Assembly: GCA_030686995.1 (NCBI GenBank)
Contig: JARVZY010002402.1
Coordinates: 248,001 to 312,000 of the forward strand
DNA length: 64,000 nt
Reading direction: 5' to 3'
Source of the DNA: Artemisia argyi
Taxonomy: Eukaryota > Streptophyta > Magnoliopsida > Asterales > Asteraceae
How positions within the stretch are numbered: the stretch's first letter is position 1; each line of letters opens with the position of its first letter. Position numbers and translations under genes: made by a program. This document shows positions 11,414 through 22,872 of this stretch, one piece after another. The notes under the pieces were generated by a model. That model worked only from the letters and a program-made list of their open reading frames with translations. It did not search any database and was not told the DNA's origin.

Positions 11414-12130
11414 ATGTCTACTCCCCACTACTCCACCCCTGTCTCATCTAGTCTACATCTGGAGAATGATCTTTCCTCTCTGAATATACTAGATTATTCC
11501 CCTAAACCCTATAACTTAGAAGATAAACCTTCACCCTTAGGATATACCCCTTCTTTAGATAACCCTCATTTAAAACACATAAGAGATTTCTAAGCTAAGA
11601 CATCACCCCTACCTCCCCTAAACCCTATTATACATCCACTTTTTCCTACCTCTAGAACAGAACCCCATGGTTTCTTTCTCCCGAGAGAACCATATATACC
11701 TAAACACCCTATGCCTACCTATACCCCTAGATATGACCTTAGGCAACCCTATACCTTAAACCCTACCCCTTACCTAATAAACCCTCTCATTCCATCTTGG
11801 AAAGATGAAATTGGAGAAAAAACCTCTAGGTTAACTCTAGAAGATGAGGAAAACCAATTAGAGGAGATTTTAAATAACTTAGATGAAATTTTTCTTGATC
11901 TCCTTGAGAAGATAGAAAAAGGTCATAATAATAATAACTTAGATAATCAACTTGACTATAGTAGTTTAAGAAAGACTATTCAAGAAAACCGATTTAAAAT
12001 AGCTAAAATACAGAAAAACCAAATGAAACATCACCATAAAATAGCCTTTACCCGCTTTAGGATTTGCACTTTAGAAAAGATAATATATAATGATGAGGAA
12101 AACTTAGAAAACACTAACTCATGGAATTAG
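11414..12130 (+). pseudogene. Element J gag-like ORF with internal stop
   Basis: An ATG at 11414 opens a frame of 238 codons interrupted by one TAA at 11591-11593; the open part from 11711 codes 139 residues. The product is Pro/Tyr-rich at the N-terminus. It then becomes acidic with a likely coiled coil (Glu/Leu/Asn-rich) and has a basic C-terminal part. Its position, 170 bp after the primer site, is that of gag. No zinc knuckle or conserved gag motif is visible, so the assignment rests on position. No pol follows. Confidence 0.5.
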
Positions 12131-12565
12131 GAAAATTAGGAAACTTTAGAAAACCCTAAGTAGATAAATAACCCTAGGAGATATGCTTTAGAATAGTTAG
12201 TGCCTATAGGATAAGTAGAATAGAAAATAAATAAAACAAGTTAGGATTTAGAAACTACCTGGTACCCCTCAATTAGGATAGATTAGATAACTAGACTTAG
12301 GACTGACTTTCACCTTAGGAAACCCTTAACCCAATAGAAAACCCTTAGGAAAACCTATAACCTACCCTTAACCCTTACCCTTAGGATCTTAGGAAACCCA
12401 CCCCGATGTCTTAGGTATATTGAATCTCTAAACTGTTTTAAATTTCTCTTACCCTAACCTTTTCAACTCTTTTTCCCCTTACCGATGGTGAGAATCCTCA
12501 TCCTCATTCTTCACCATAGAGATCTGAATTCTTTCTCCTCCGATCTCTAAACCTTTACTTCTTTC

Positions 12566-12940
12566 TAGAGGTGGCAATTTGTGCCCAAAATAAAAAAAAT
12601 GGGCTAAATGGCCAATTTTTTAAAAGATTTGGGTATATTTGGGCCCCTTTTTTTTTTTATGAAATGGGCATAAATTGCCCATTTAGAAGTTAAATGGGCA
12701 TAATGGGCACACATGTTTTTCTCTCAATTGGAGAACATTAAAATGTTTTTGATGAAAAACTTATGGATATATTACTTAAATATAAGTGAGGTGTTACGTT
12801 TGAGGAATTTTTGTTGCTGTTTTAAGTCTTTTCTAAAGTGATTCGTATAACATGCGCCCGTTTGGCCCGCGCCCGTTTAGCCCATAGCCCGTTTAGCCCG
12901 TAGCCCGTGCCCGCCCAGCCCGCCCGTTTTGCCACCTCTA
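12566..12940. mobile_element. Candidate hAT-like MITE
   Basis: 375 bp bounded by inverted repeats TAGAGGTGGCAA and TTGCCACCTCTA. The inner part has GGGCTAAATGGGC-like and GCCCGTTTAGCCCG-like subterminal repeats and no ORF. TIRs beginning (T)AGAGGTGGCAA are familiar from plant hAT-type miniature elements. An 8-bp target duplication is not clear (CTTCTTTC against CTTTCCTA), so the end points may be off by a few bases. Confidence 0.6.
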
Positions 12941-14404
12941 CTTTCCTAAGCTATCTTTGTTCTAGTTAGAGATTCTACCCCTAACTATCCCATATGCAAA
13001 TATATGATCCTCATATATAAGCATATTCCTACTCTTTATTCCCCTAGATTACTATGATACCCGAGCTAGTTTTCCCCAATCCCCTTTAGTAAACCCCAAA
13101 ACCTTAGTTAGGATTTCCATACTTGAGGTAAGAAATAACATTAGGATAACCCTAGAAAACATAAACTTAGTATTAGAAAACCTTGGACCATTAGGATTAG
13201 AAACCAAAACCCCTACCCCAATAGATATAGGATAAGACTTAATAGGAAAACATTAGGATTAGAATATATATTAGGAAAACCTAGGATTAGATAACCCTCA
13301 CCCTAAGCCTCTAAACCCCTAGTTTAGGATAGACACATTAGCAAACCCCTACCCTATAGGAATAAGTATATTTAGGTCATAGATTACCCATACCTAGCCC
13401 TTAGGATAACCATACTTATACACTTGAGGTTTTAGATTATACCTTAGGATTTGACAATTTTTAGAATACCCATTAGGAAATTTCACTTAGGAGATACTAT
13501 GGATAGTGCCCTAGCTGGTTTCAAATTCTTATGAATAGTAATACTCATAATAATAGTAATAATGGTAATAATAGACAACCTAAAACAAAAGAGAAAACCT
13601 GAAACTACACCTAAGAGTAAGGATATACCTAGTCAACCCTTAGGAAAGAAAACACTTAAACCTAATCCCTCTTTAGAACCCTCTACCTCAATAGAACCAA
13701 ACACTTCACCCTTAGAAATTAGGATTAGTTAGGAAAAACTAGAAGAACCTTAGGGGGAAAACAAAACTCTGGGAAGAAATCTAGTAAATCTAAAACTCCG
13801 TTAGGATATTCTCGTTCAGGTATCCTATACTCTTACTCTTCCGTTTAATCTCATCTTTTCATTTCTCTCCTTCTACCGTTTAAATCTTCTCCTCCCACTT
13901 CTTCCTACTCTTCCGTTTAAAATCCCATTTTCTCGCCCTTTTCCCTACTCCACAAATTAAAACCATACTTTTCCATTTTCCCCACTCTTATACTTTTTTC
14001 CCCACTCCACCCACTCCAAACTCCTTTTCCTTTTCCATTTCCCCTACTTTACCATTTCATCCTTTTTCCTTTCTCACTCCACTCTACTCCAATAAATTCT
14101 TCACTCCATTTCCCTTCATTTTTATTTGTCCGTCATTTTACACTCTATTTTCTTCTCTCTATATTCTCTCCCTACCTCATCCTGCAATGTTCCATTAACT
14201 AGAACTTATTTCTTGTCATAACGCAAGTTTCTATTAGTTAGAACTTGTAAGAATATCTACATCGAACTTTAATCCTCATTATGTTCGACTATCATATTAA
14301 ATCTCGCTTTGCAAGAAATTGTAAAAAATGAGATCTTCTACGTTCGTCATTCTAGTCTTAATATGGGAATCTACCATATGACAAGTTGCTAAACCGGAGA
14401 ACTT

Positions 14405-14514
14405 TAGAACTTGTCTCTATCATGACTAGAACTTGTCTCTATCATGATTAGAACTTGTCTCTATCATGACTAGAACTTGTCTCTACATTGACTAGAATAT
14501 TCCTCTACCATATC
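14405..14514 (+). repeat. 22-bp tandem repeat, about five units
   Basis: The unit TAGAACTTGTCTCTATCATGAC recurs with a period of 22 at 14405, 14427, 14449 and 14471, and a diverged unit follows at 14493. It lies in J's non-coding interior. Confidence 0.85.
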
Positions 14515-14950
14515 TAGAACTTGTCTTCACCGAGATGAGAACTAGTTGTCATCTTAGTTGAAACTTTTCTCTAAAATATTCCCTTACCATATATCCTTAA
14601 ATATAGTAAAACTCTCTTCATTTTCCACCGATACTACTTAAGGATGGTTTATGATGACTATCCTCTTAAAATGAATTAGGATGTTCCTACATTTTAATGA
14701 GAAAGTTATAAGTCAAATAGGTTAAGAATTTATAAGCTCCTGTTTTCAAATATTGGGACGTCTTTATTTGCAAATAATGAGATATAAAAACCTAAGTATC
14801 TGGTATCTGTACAAGCAATTCCTACTCCGCTTGTGCAAAATCTTCTTCCTTTTCACATCATTTTCCTCGATAATCCTCTTCTTTCTCTACTTTCTCGACT
14901 TATTCTCTTCTCTAACCTTATAATCGTCAATATCTCCGGACGAGATTTTC

Positions 14951-14968
14951 TCTGAGGGGGTAAGACTA
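14951..14968 (+). other. Element J polypurine tract
   Basis: TCTGAGGGGGTAAGACTA lies directly before the 3' LTR start (TGACAACCC) at 14969, the position expected for the plus-strand priming site. Confidence 0.75.
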
Positions 14969-17900
14969 TGACAACCCACAAATACCTATTACTATCATTC
15001 CCATTAAAAATACCTATATTAGGTATTTCACAGGTAAATTTTTTGCTTTTTATATACATTATTACTTCCATGACTCATTAGACCTGCTCACGTATCTACA
15101 CAAGCCAAATAACTCAACACTCACATCCTAGAAACCCCAGGTATGTCAAGCATAAAATCATAACATCACCATAATAAGTGATTCACCAATCTAAAACACT
15201 AAACATAACACAAAACCCAAATAAACACTAAACTAAAACTTAAGTAAGATTATGTGCTTATTTGAACCTATATGCTTAGTTTAACTAGTATGAATGTGTC
15301 CAAGGCTTAAGTATGAGTTTCCTTAGGAATATTAGTATATATTAGGACTATTAGGCTATAGAATAAACCCTTTAGAACTTAGATACAAACCCTATAAGCC
15401 CTAAACCATAACTAGGTCATAGTTAACTAGAATTAGGTCTAAACCATCCCAAAACTTCCCCATAGGTCACTACCACTTAGTATAAGCCTTTTAAAAGTTA
15501 GGAATAGTTATTAGACACTCATAGGATAGTAGTATAGGCACTAAACCTTAGGATAAACCCTAGTCTCTCACTACACACACTTAGGTCATTTAGGTTACAA
15601 AATTAGGTCATACCCTCCCAAACCTTTCCCATAAGATACCCTCACTTAGAATAATCCCATTAGGTCTTAGGATTAGTCACTAAACACTCTTAGGAACTTA
15701 ACTTAGGCAATAAACCTTAGGAAAAACCTTAAACGCTTAATAAGTAGAACTAGGTCTAAACTTAAACTTAAATAAATAAAACCTAAACATAAGCAAGCAA
15801 GCACTCTACCACCACTCCTCAAGCAGCTTGCACACCATCTTTACACTACCAAGCACCCTACCACACACCTCCATCACCTACTTGTCACCACCTTAACCTA
15901 AACTACCCTAATCCACCATAAACCACCACTAAACCACCATTAATCCACCCCTTATCCACCCTAAACCATCACTAACCCACCAAGCAGCTTACAAGCACCT
16001 CCAAGCACCCAAGCAAGGTGGTGCATCACCTCCTTGGAAGCTCTTTGTCACCGTTTCTCCTTAAACCGTCCCCGCGGCTACATCTCCACCACAAACACCT
16101 TCCAAACCGCCTATAGCCCTCCATAGCTCGTCCTCATCACCATGTAGCTTGACTACATCACCTACTAGCTGTGATTACTCATCCCTCCCCCTCTCGACAC
16201 CTCATGCACCCATTTTCTTGGTCCGCAAGGCTTACGAGCCTATATAAACCCTCGCCACCCTCCATTTCCAAACCACACCTCTCCTCACTTCTCCACCTCA
16301 GTATTTCTGGTCTTGGTAGTAGTACAAGAGCCCTAGTAAGCTTAGAAGTCGAGTGGTATAGTCTTGCATGCTTTTCGAGTCCATTTTGCGTAGAGGAAAC
16401 CATAACCCTAGTTTAACCCCACTTAAAACCCTCCCTTACCAAGTAAGTCTTACATTCAACTTTATTTAGCTTTAGTTTAGTATTAAGATAGTATAAGGAT
16501 GCCTTAGATACCCTAGGAACCCTTGTATGAGCCTTGAACCCTTTCATTTGTTAGTTTAAGTTTTAAAACCCTAGATCGAGTCATATACTTGCATGCATGC
16601 TATAAGTCATTACTTTAGGTCATACACTAGTTATACATAACCTAGATAAGCTAAAATAAGTAAAACATAGGCTAGAAAACTTAGTTACTAGATAAAATAT
16701 AAGTTACATGCATATTAGGACTAGTTTTGCAAAACTTTACATGCATAAGGGTATATATCATAAATTCCTAAAATTATAAAGTCTATGGACCATTTTTGAC
16801 ATTCTCTAGAAGTTAAAAGTGTAAGGACTAGTTTTGCATAATATTAAAACCCTAGGATAGATATTAAAATAGGAATAAACTAATAAGGACTAAAAACATA
16901 AATTTTATAGATTTAAAGGTCTAAAATGGTAAATATAGAAAACTTAGGAGTCTTAGGTTAGTTACTTAAAATATAGAAGTCTAGGGACTAGTTGTGTCAT
17001 GTATAGATAGTTATTAGTATAAATAATATAAGTAATATAAATTTAGGGTAGAAAACGTAAATATATATACTATAAGGATAAAAAGTGAAAATATCATATA
17101 AGTATAAAACCTAAATAAAGTTAGAAGCATAACATAATACTAGGGAGCTTCATGCGAGGAGTACTATGTGGATATTTCGTTTTGACGAATTTGTTGGGTT
17201 TACGAATTAAAGTGCGCTGACTCCTCGAACGATTATTGCATATACTTCTGAGATATGATGGCCCGAACGGTGATATGATTATAACTAAACCCTAATAACA
17301 ACATAACTCAATAATTGGAGCTTTGTGTGAGGAGTATTAAGTTCTGAATTATGATGGCACGAACGGTATTATGTTGATAACATAATACAATACCAGGGAG
17401 TTTAATGTGAGGAGTCATGTACTTCTGAATTACAATGGCCTGAACGGTGTTATGTTATATATAAAACATTAACAAACCTAAAAACAATAACTTGAGAAAC
17501 ATAAACATGGTAACTAAAGCTTGACATACATACAAAACCAACAACACACTAGGATACGTGAGTAAGGCGGTCTAGTTTCCGAGTCACTATTTGCATCACT
17601 TAGATTACTCTAAACCCAGGTGAGTTTTCATAGCCTCATACTTTTTAAATGCTTTCACTCTAAATGCTTTAAAAACCCTGTGAGGGGGATACATGCTAAA
17701 TGCTTTACTTAAAACCGAATACAAGTCTTTTTCTTTGGTTGTTTGCACGAGTAAACTAACTTCCACCACTACATAACCAAAATTCACGAATCTAATCGTT
17801 TGGGATATTTTACCCGCGCGAACGCGAATATAGTTGATAGATCTATTGGAGTTTGACAACTTCCATTGGTATTAACACCCCACTAGGTGGTACCAATAAG

Positions 17901-18462
17901 TACTATATTTGAATCCACTCAAGGTATAACTTTGGAAAGTTATCCTTCCATCCCCTCATGTTGGGTCTACAGCCCACATGACCCGGATCATTAAGGTGTG
18001 ATTTATGAGCTTAGTGCAACATACTAAACTCCTGATAATTGTGCATGCATCACAATTATCACAAAACTTGCATTTTCCCAGACGGGTGTAACAACTGAAC
18101 CCAGGGAACTTGTATTCACTAACCCCTAAACTTATGATTCTCACTCAACACCTAGTGTTGATTTTTTAAGCATGTATTCTAGGTATATTACTTCTATCGA
18201 TATATGGTAGAAGGAGGTACTGAACTCGGAGGACTTTTCATGGTTATCATTCAAACACAACCAACCTAACTCTTAGATTTTTGGGGCCTCATCAAAAATA
18301 AAAGTATATCTTTTATAATTAAAACTCTGATAGTTATGAATGATAACTAAATTTCCAAAACGTCTCTTTTCGAGTCATTTTCTATTACTGTATCTGTGAT
18401 TCTATGAAGTAGTACCCCAAACTCTTTATCCACTGCGATCAGTGAAAAATGAGGGTGTTACA
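14969..18462 (+). repeat. Element J 3' LTR
   Basis: 3494 bp, begins TGACAACCC and ends GGTGTTACA. It is uninterrupted and so shows the ancestral LTR, including the empty target of element A at 16173-16177 and the TATATAAA near 16240. Flanked on the right by the TSD TAAAG (18463-18467). Confidence 0.92.
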
Positions 18463-18467
18463 TAAAG

Positions 18468-18712
18468 TTTAGAACCTGATCATTAGGCATAGCCATAAGT
18501 AATAGAAGCTTGGCCTTGAGATCATTTCTTCTGCGAGCTTTTTCATCATTGGTTACAGGTTCATAATTGAGTTTGGTTGACTTGGAACCATCAGCATTGG
18601 TAACTTCAGATAGATGTTTTGTATGAATCATCATGCTTGATGATATCCCATAGTGCATAGTCTTGTACCATGAAGTATTGCTCAATTCTGAGCCTCCAGA
18701 GATCATACTCAT
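18468..18712 (-). pseudogene. gag: Element K gag N-terminus
   Basis: The minus-strand ORF opens at 18712 and gives about 82 residues before J's target site. It has the usual copia gag N-terminal features, including a Trp-Tyr pair and a basic/acidic helix. It ends in the segment that continues in frame at 1374 (joined through Asn-Phe across the TSD). It lies 120 bp from the primer-binding site, as expected for the start of gag. Confidence 0.8.
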
Positions 18713-18832
18713 TTGTCTTGAGTATGGGTAGCTTGACTATTGTTGATGATGACTGAGTGGTTTCATGTCCATCTTCTTGAGTGAGAACAAAAGTGTTTCT
18801 TCTGGATCTTCTAATTCAAAGTATCAGAACCT

Positions 18833-18845
18833 GGCTCTGATACCA
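18833..18845 (-). other. Element K primer-binding site
   Basis: On the minus strand TGGTATCAGAGCC follows the LTR end (...CTTCACA) after 2 bp. This is the canonical initiator tRNA-Met site of copia elements. Confidence 0.93.
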
Positions 18846-18847
18846 CT

Positions 18848-19004
18848 TGTGAAGGATCTTGAACACAAGATTTGAGTTGGTGATACTTTGAGTATATTCT
18901 AACTAGCAAGCGGAATTTACTAGCTAATACTTAGAAGACTTTGTATATGATTTAATGGAACAGTTGTATTGTATTGAATAGTAGACAATAAACAAGAATA
19001 TAAC
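18848..19004 (-). repeat. Element K 5' LTR, inner part
   Basis: The LTR end (TGTGAAGG on plus) runs into the TSD of element B (ATAAC, 19000-19004). The rest is at 34626-34988, giving an LTR of about 520 bp with ends TGTTAGGAAC...TTCACA in element orientation. Confidence 0.85.
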
Positions 19005-20422
19005 TGATGCGTAGGGATTGCACCAGGCTTTACCTCTCGAGGGATCTCGAGAAGCTTACAACCCCCACCAGGCAGCGTACCTGATCAATGTAGTATAGTA
19101 TAATGACAAGTACCGGGGGATTGATCGTTCAGCTAGGAATAGTGTCACTAGGATTAGAAAACCTAAAGACTAGGTCTAGAGATGAGGGATGATTCTTTTT
19201 GTATTTTTATATTTTATGAAAACAAGTAAAAATCTCGGTTTTGAAGGAGTTGGGCGGAATTAGTTGCTAGTCAACTAACCCAATTACTAAGATGCAATCA
19301 AAATAAAATACTAGAAATGAAAATAAACTATATTAAACTAGTGGCGTGAGCAATATATGGGAGAATTGTGTTTACTTAGGTTTCACTACTCCCTAGATAT
19401 CTTTTACAGGTTAATTACTTGTTATAGTTGCGTGGATGACAGATTGTATTCCTTAATACCATTCATGGGGTGGCGTACTTACTTCCCCAATCCTATAAGC
19501 GCCTATTTCACTCCTATGTCGAGCCGGCTAAGAAGCTCCTAACATGGGATCATTAGAATTTGCTCATGCATTAAATACAACCAATAAAACCTAGTACACA
19601 TCGGTTCATGTTTCTTAAGACGTTCAAGCATGTTACACAATGGAGATCTGCCAGTTTTCTTAAGCCTAACATTGAAATCATTCATCCATTACAACTATAA
19701 ACAAGTAATCAACATATAATTAACATCTAGGTTTCAATACATCTAAGCAAACACATGAAAGATCTAGCCTAGCATGTTGAAATCAAGACAAGCATAAGAT
19801 ATATTCAAACAACACATAGACATATTGAATGAATTGAAAGAGGACTTATCTTAATTGAACATGAAAGGTTTCAAGGGGTAAAAACCCTTGAAAATACTGT
19901 AAAATACGACCTAGGGTTTATTAGGTTCGACCCTAGTATTCTCCACACAAGTTCCTCCTAATGAATGAAAAATAGAAAAGTATATATAGATTTTGTGAGG
20001 TGACGGCGTCAAGAACAAATGGCTGATACCGTCATCTCGCCACCAAATAATTTCTCAGACTGCCTAGATCTGGGTTTGACGACGTCACATGTATTCCTCA
20101 CGCAGGCCGTCACAAAAATTACTCTTGACGCCCTTCTCTTGACGCCTTCAGGTTTTCACTGGGTCATCACGGATTTTACTCCTGACGACGTCAGAATTTT
20201 CCTCTTGACGCCGTCAGGTACTGTTCTCAGCATGGAAAATTTAGTCTTTGCCGTTTTCTTCACTTTTATGCTCCAAAAACGTCCAAAATGCTTCCTTTTC
20301 CAGAATTCACTCCCAAAGTACCTAAAATCATAAAAGGAACGATTTAGGGCAATATTTGATCAAATAAATTCAATTCCGGGCTTAAATGACCCCCTAAAAA
20401 TGGTTCATTTTTCGCCTCATCA
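19005..20422 (-). repeat. Element B 3' LTR
   Basis: 1418 bp and more diverged than the A and D LTRs (begins TGATGCGTAGGG on plus). The TATA motif is near 19978-19989. TGACG palindromes lie at 20001, 20077, 20183 and 20206. Two of them have become TGACGACGTCA, which keeps both half-sites while changing the centre. Confidence 0.9.
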
Positions 20423-20973
20423 TATACCCTTACACTTGAGATTTGCTTGTCCTCAAGCAAATGCGCTTTTATTATAGTCAAAATACAGGTTAGGGGTCAT
20501 TTAACACTAATATAAAATTAATTACAACAAATAATCATTCCACTAAAGACCAAAGACAAACACGTAGGTCATACACTAGCACCTCACAAATAGTGTTCAG
20601 ATACTCACATCTCTCGGGTGTAATAAAGTATATATCACAATATGGAAATGGAAAATATCTCTCACTACCTGTCATAGCAAAATAGATTACCATAGGCTTG
20701 GGAAAGGATCAAACCTCCACCACATGACGTAAGCACCTAGGATAAACTATCAAAGAGGTCTTTTAAAGGGTTGTAACGTTAGGTGTAGCGATATGGAATA
20801 CACGGTTTTGTTGGATATAGGCAGTCTTTACTGGTGGCGAGTTAACATTCTTGGTTAACTACATGTACAATATGGCATTGCTAAGCAAAGACTAGACTCG
20901 ACTTAGGCTAAAAAATGAAAAATAACAAAAACATAAAATAAACATAGAATGAAACGAGATGGTAGTCCGTATG

Positions 20974-21008
<35 letters not shown>

Positions 21009-22872
21009 GTTTTTTTTTTTTTTTCATACACTCTTACCCTACCATCCAAAATAATACATCATAGGGAATGAACATTCCCCTTACACTTGAATTTTTACAT
21101 ACTTTACAATAAACTAATCTAATGACTCGAATTAAGAAAATCAAAACACTTGGAGTACTTTTAAAATTAACGTACATATGAGGGTAATAAATGATGTTCT
21201 TCCCCATTACTCCATAAAATAAGTACTTTACCCATGAGTCCCAATCGTCCCAAAACAATATGTACAAGGATATGACTCGACTTAGTAACCATGTAATCAA
21301 TTAGATAATTAACTTAGGGTTTATTAAATAACAATAATGCACTAAAGATGAGTGCATACACGGAAGGCTAAGGCGATTTGGGTGTACATTTAAGTGGGGT
21401 GTAGCAAATTCTTCCTTTAAGTAAGATGCTTAAAGTTAGAAACGAAAAGATAGGCTCGAAAGGGTGTACTAGGGGTTTCGTGTACTAAAAATGAGTACAA
21501 CGCTAAGGTGTGGGAAAAATTAATTGACTTAACTAGCCAAGTAATATGACTTAAACGGTCAAGTAATTATAATACGGGTTTAACACAAGGGTGATCCTAA
21601 TGCTTCTTATCATGTAGTAAATCCTACTACACGAATGTAGTCTCACTAGCGGTCTCGGGATGCATCACTAACGCAAGTTCTAGAATCTAAATACTACCGG
21701 TACACTCATAAGCACTAATAGTAAATGCTTTTCCTATCAAATCTAATGGCGAACCTCACATATTTGGGTGGAAAATTTTTCTGAATGATACGGTCTTGTG
21801 CTAGTCATACAATCTCCTATCCATGAGACGCTTGCTATGGCTAAAGTTTCACTCCTAAATGTTGTAAAAAATTTTAAATTTGGCGCTAAAATTACACTAA
21901 CAAGTATTTTTCATAGTTTTATTACACATCTACTATCAAACAAACAAACTCAAGCAAAGTGTATCTATAAGGTATCATCATTTTACCCTCCCCTTACACT
22001 TAGGATGAACATTGTCCCCAATGTTCAAGTAAAGAATGTAAAAGTGAAATAAGTAAAAAGAATGAAATCAAGTACTCCCCTGGTTCGCTCGGTATGGATA
22101 ATAAGGTGGCCAGTTTAGATCTTCCTCCAAGAAAATGAACAATCAAAGCTTCCCTTCCAGAATATAAATCATCTTCTTGCCATACATAACCTGTAAAACC
22201 TGAGAAAACAGACAAGGCAACCTCGCATAAAATCGGCGGCAATCTACATATGCTAACAAATCCTAGAAAACAAAATAAGATATAATGCTTGTGGAATGAT
22301 GTTTGAAGATTTCCTGGAGATTATAAAACTAATGATTCAACAAAAACTTTATGACTCCGTAAGAAAAAACAAAACTGGTAAATTTTCCAGAATTTTACAC
22401 GTGACGCCGTCAAGAGTAAACTCGTGACGCCGTCAGAAGTGATCTGCAGAAATTCTTATGTTAAGTTTCCGAAAAATTTCTGGAAAGACTTCGTCCCACT
22501 TCCTGGAAAATCCTGCAAAACATCATTATGACTCAATACAAGCATTTGACTCTAACAAATACGAGTATACATGTTCACTTAATATTGTGGAGAATCATGA
22601 TTTTGTTTCTTAAAAACATATTTGGGGTTTCCCCTTACACTTATCTTTTGCGAAATACCTTTGGATGAGGTTAAGACTAAGCCAAACTACAAAGTAAAGT
22701 ATTTTCACCATTTTTAGTTTGAAACATGATCTACCAACAATAAAAATAAAGCATGCATACGGAAGCAAATAACAATCAAACAATATAAAAATCACACAAA
22801 ACATGGGTTGCCTCCCAAGAAGCGCTTTTCTTTATTTACGAGTCTTGTAGCTAGACTCAAGGTCATGGGTTA
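20423..22872 (-). other. Element B 3' non-coding region
   Basis: Collinear with 3980-6478 and 27771-30282: PPT side, TTGCTTG/CAAGCAA hairpin (about 20439-20460), poly-T run (20984-21024) and palindrome doublet (22402 and 22425). No coding sequence is supported. Confidence 0.8.

Larger units (their letters stand above)
12131..14968 (+). other. Element J internal non-coding region
   Basis: No credible coding frame. It holds a candidate MITE (12566-12940), a long pyrimidine-rich tract (about 13840-14170), a 22-bp tandem array (14405-14514) and the purine tract before the 3' LTR (14951-14968). Much of the rest consists of variations on CCTTAGGA/AACCCTTA words. Confidence 0.7.
1380..18462 (+). 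mobile_element. Element J: large non-autonomous gypsy-type retrotransposon (LARD-like), hosting element A
   Basis: A plus-strand element with LTRs of about 3.46 kb (5', after removing A) and 3.49 kb (3'). It has a TGGCATCAGAGC primer site at 11234, a decayed gag-like ORF (11414-12130), no recognisable pol, a purine tract at 14951-14968 and a 5-bp TSD. LTRs this long around an internal region of only 3.7 kb without pol match the LARD class of large retrotransposon derivatives. The 5' LTR starts TATAACAAC where the 3' LTR has TGACAAC, so its terminal TG has been lost. Confidence 0.88.

Noticed and set aside
20019..20333. 104-codon ORF in B's 3' LTR
   Set aside because: Antisense to the element, made by the palindrome array, and not open in the A or D LTRs.
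21034..21300. 88-codon ORF in B with a near-identical counterpart in D (28439-28705)
   Set aside because: It has no ATG start (opens with TTG), is frameshifted in A, and its similarity is no higher than that of the surrounding non-coding DNA.
21798..22052. Antisense ORF starting MLVIQSPIHE, present in A, B and D (5403, 21798, 29203)
   Set aside because: Substitutions are mostly amino-acid-changing and B is frameshifted; no sign of coding constraint, and it runs against element transcription.
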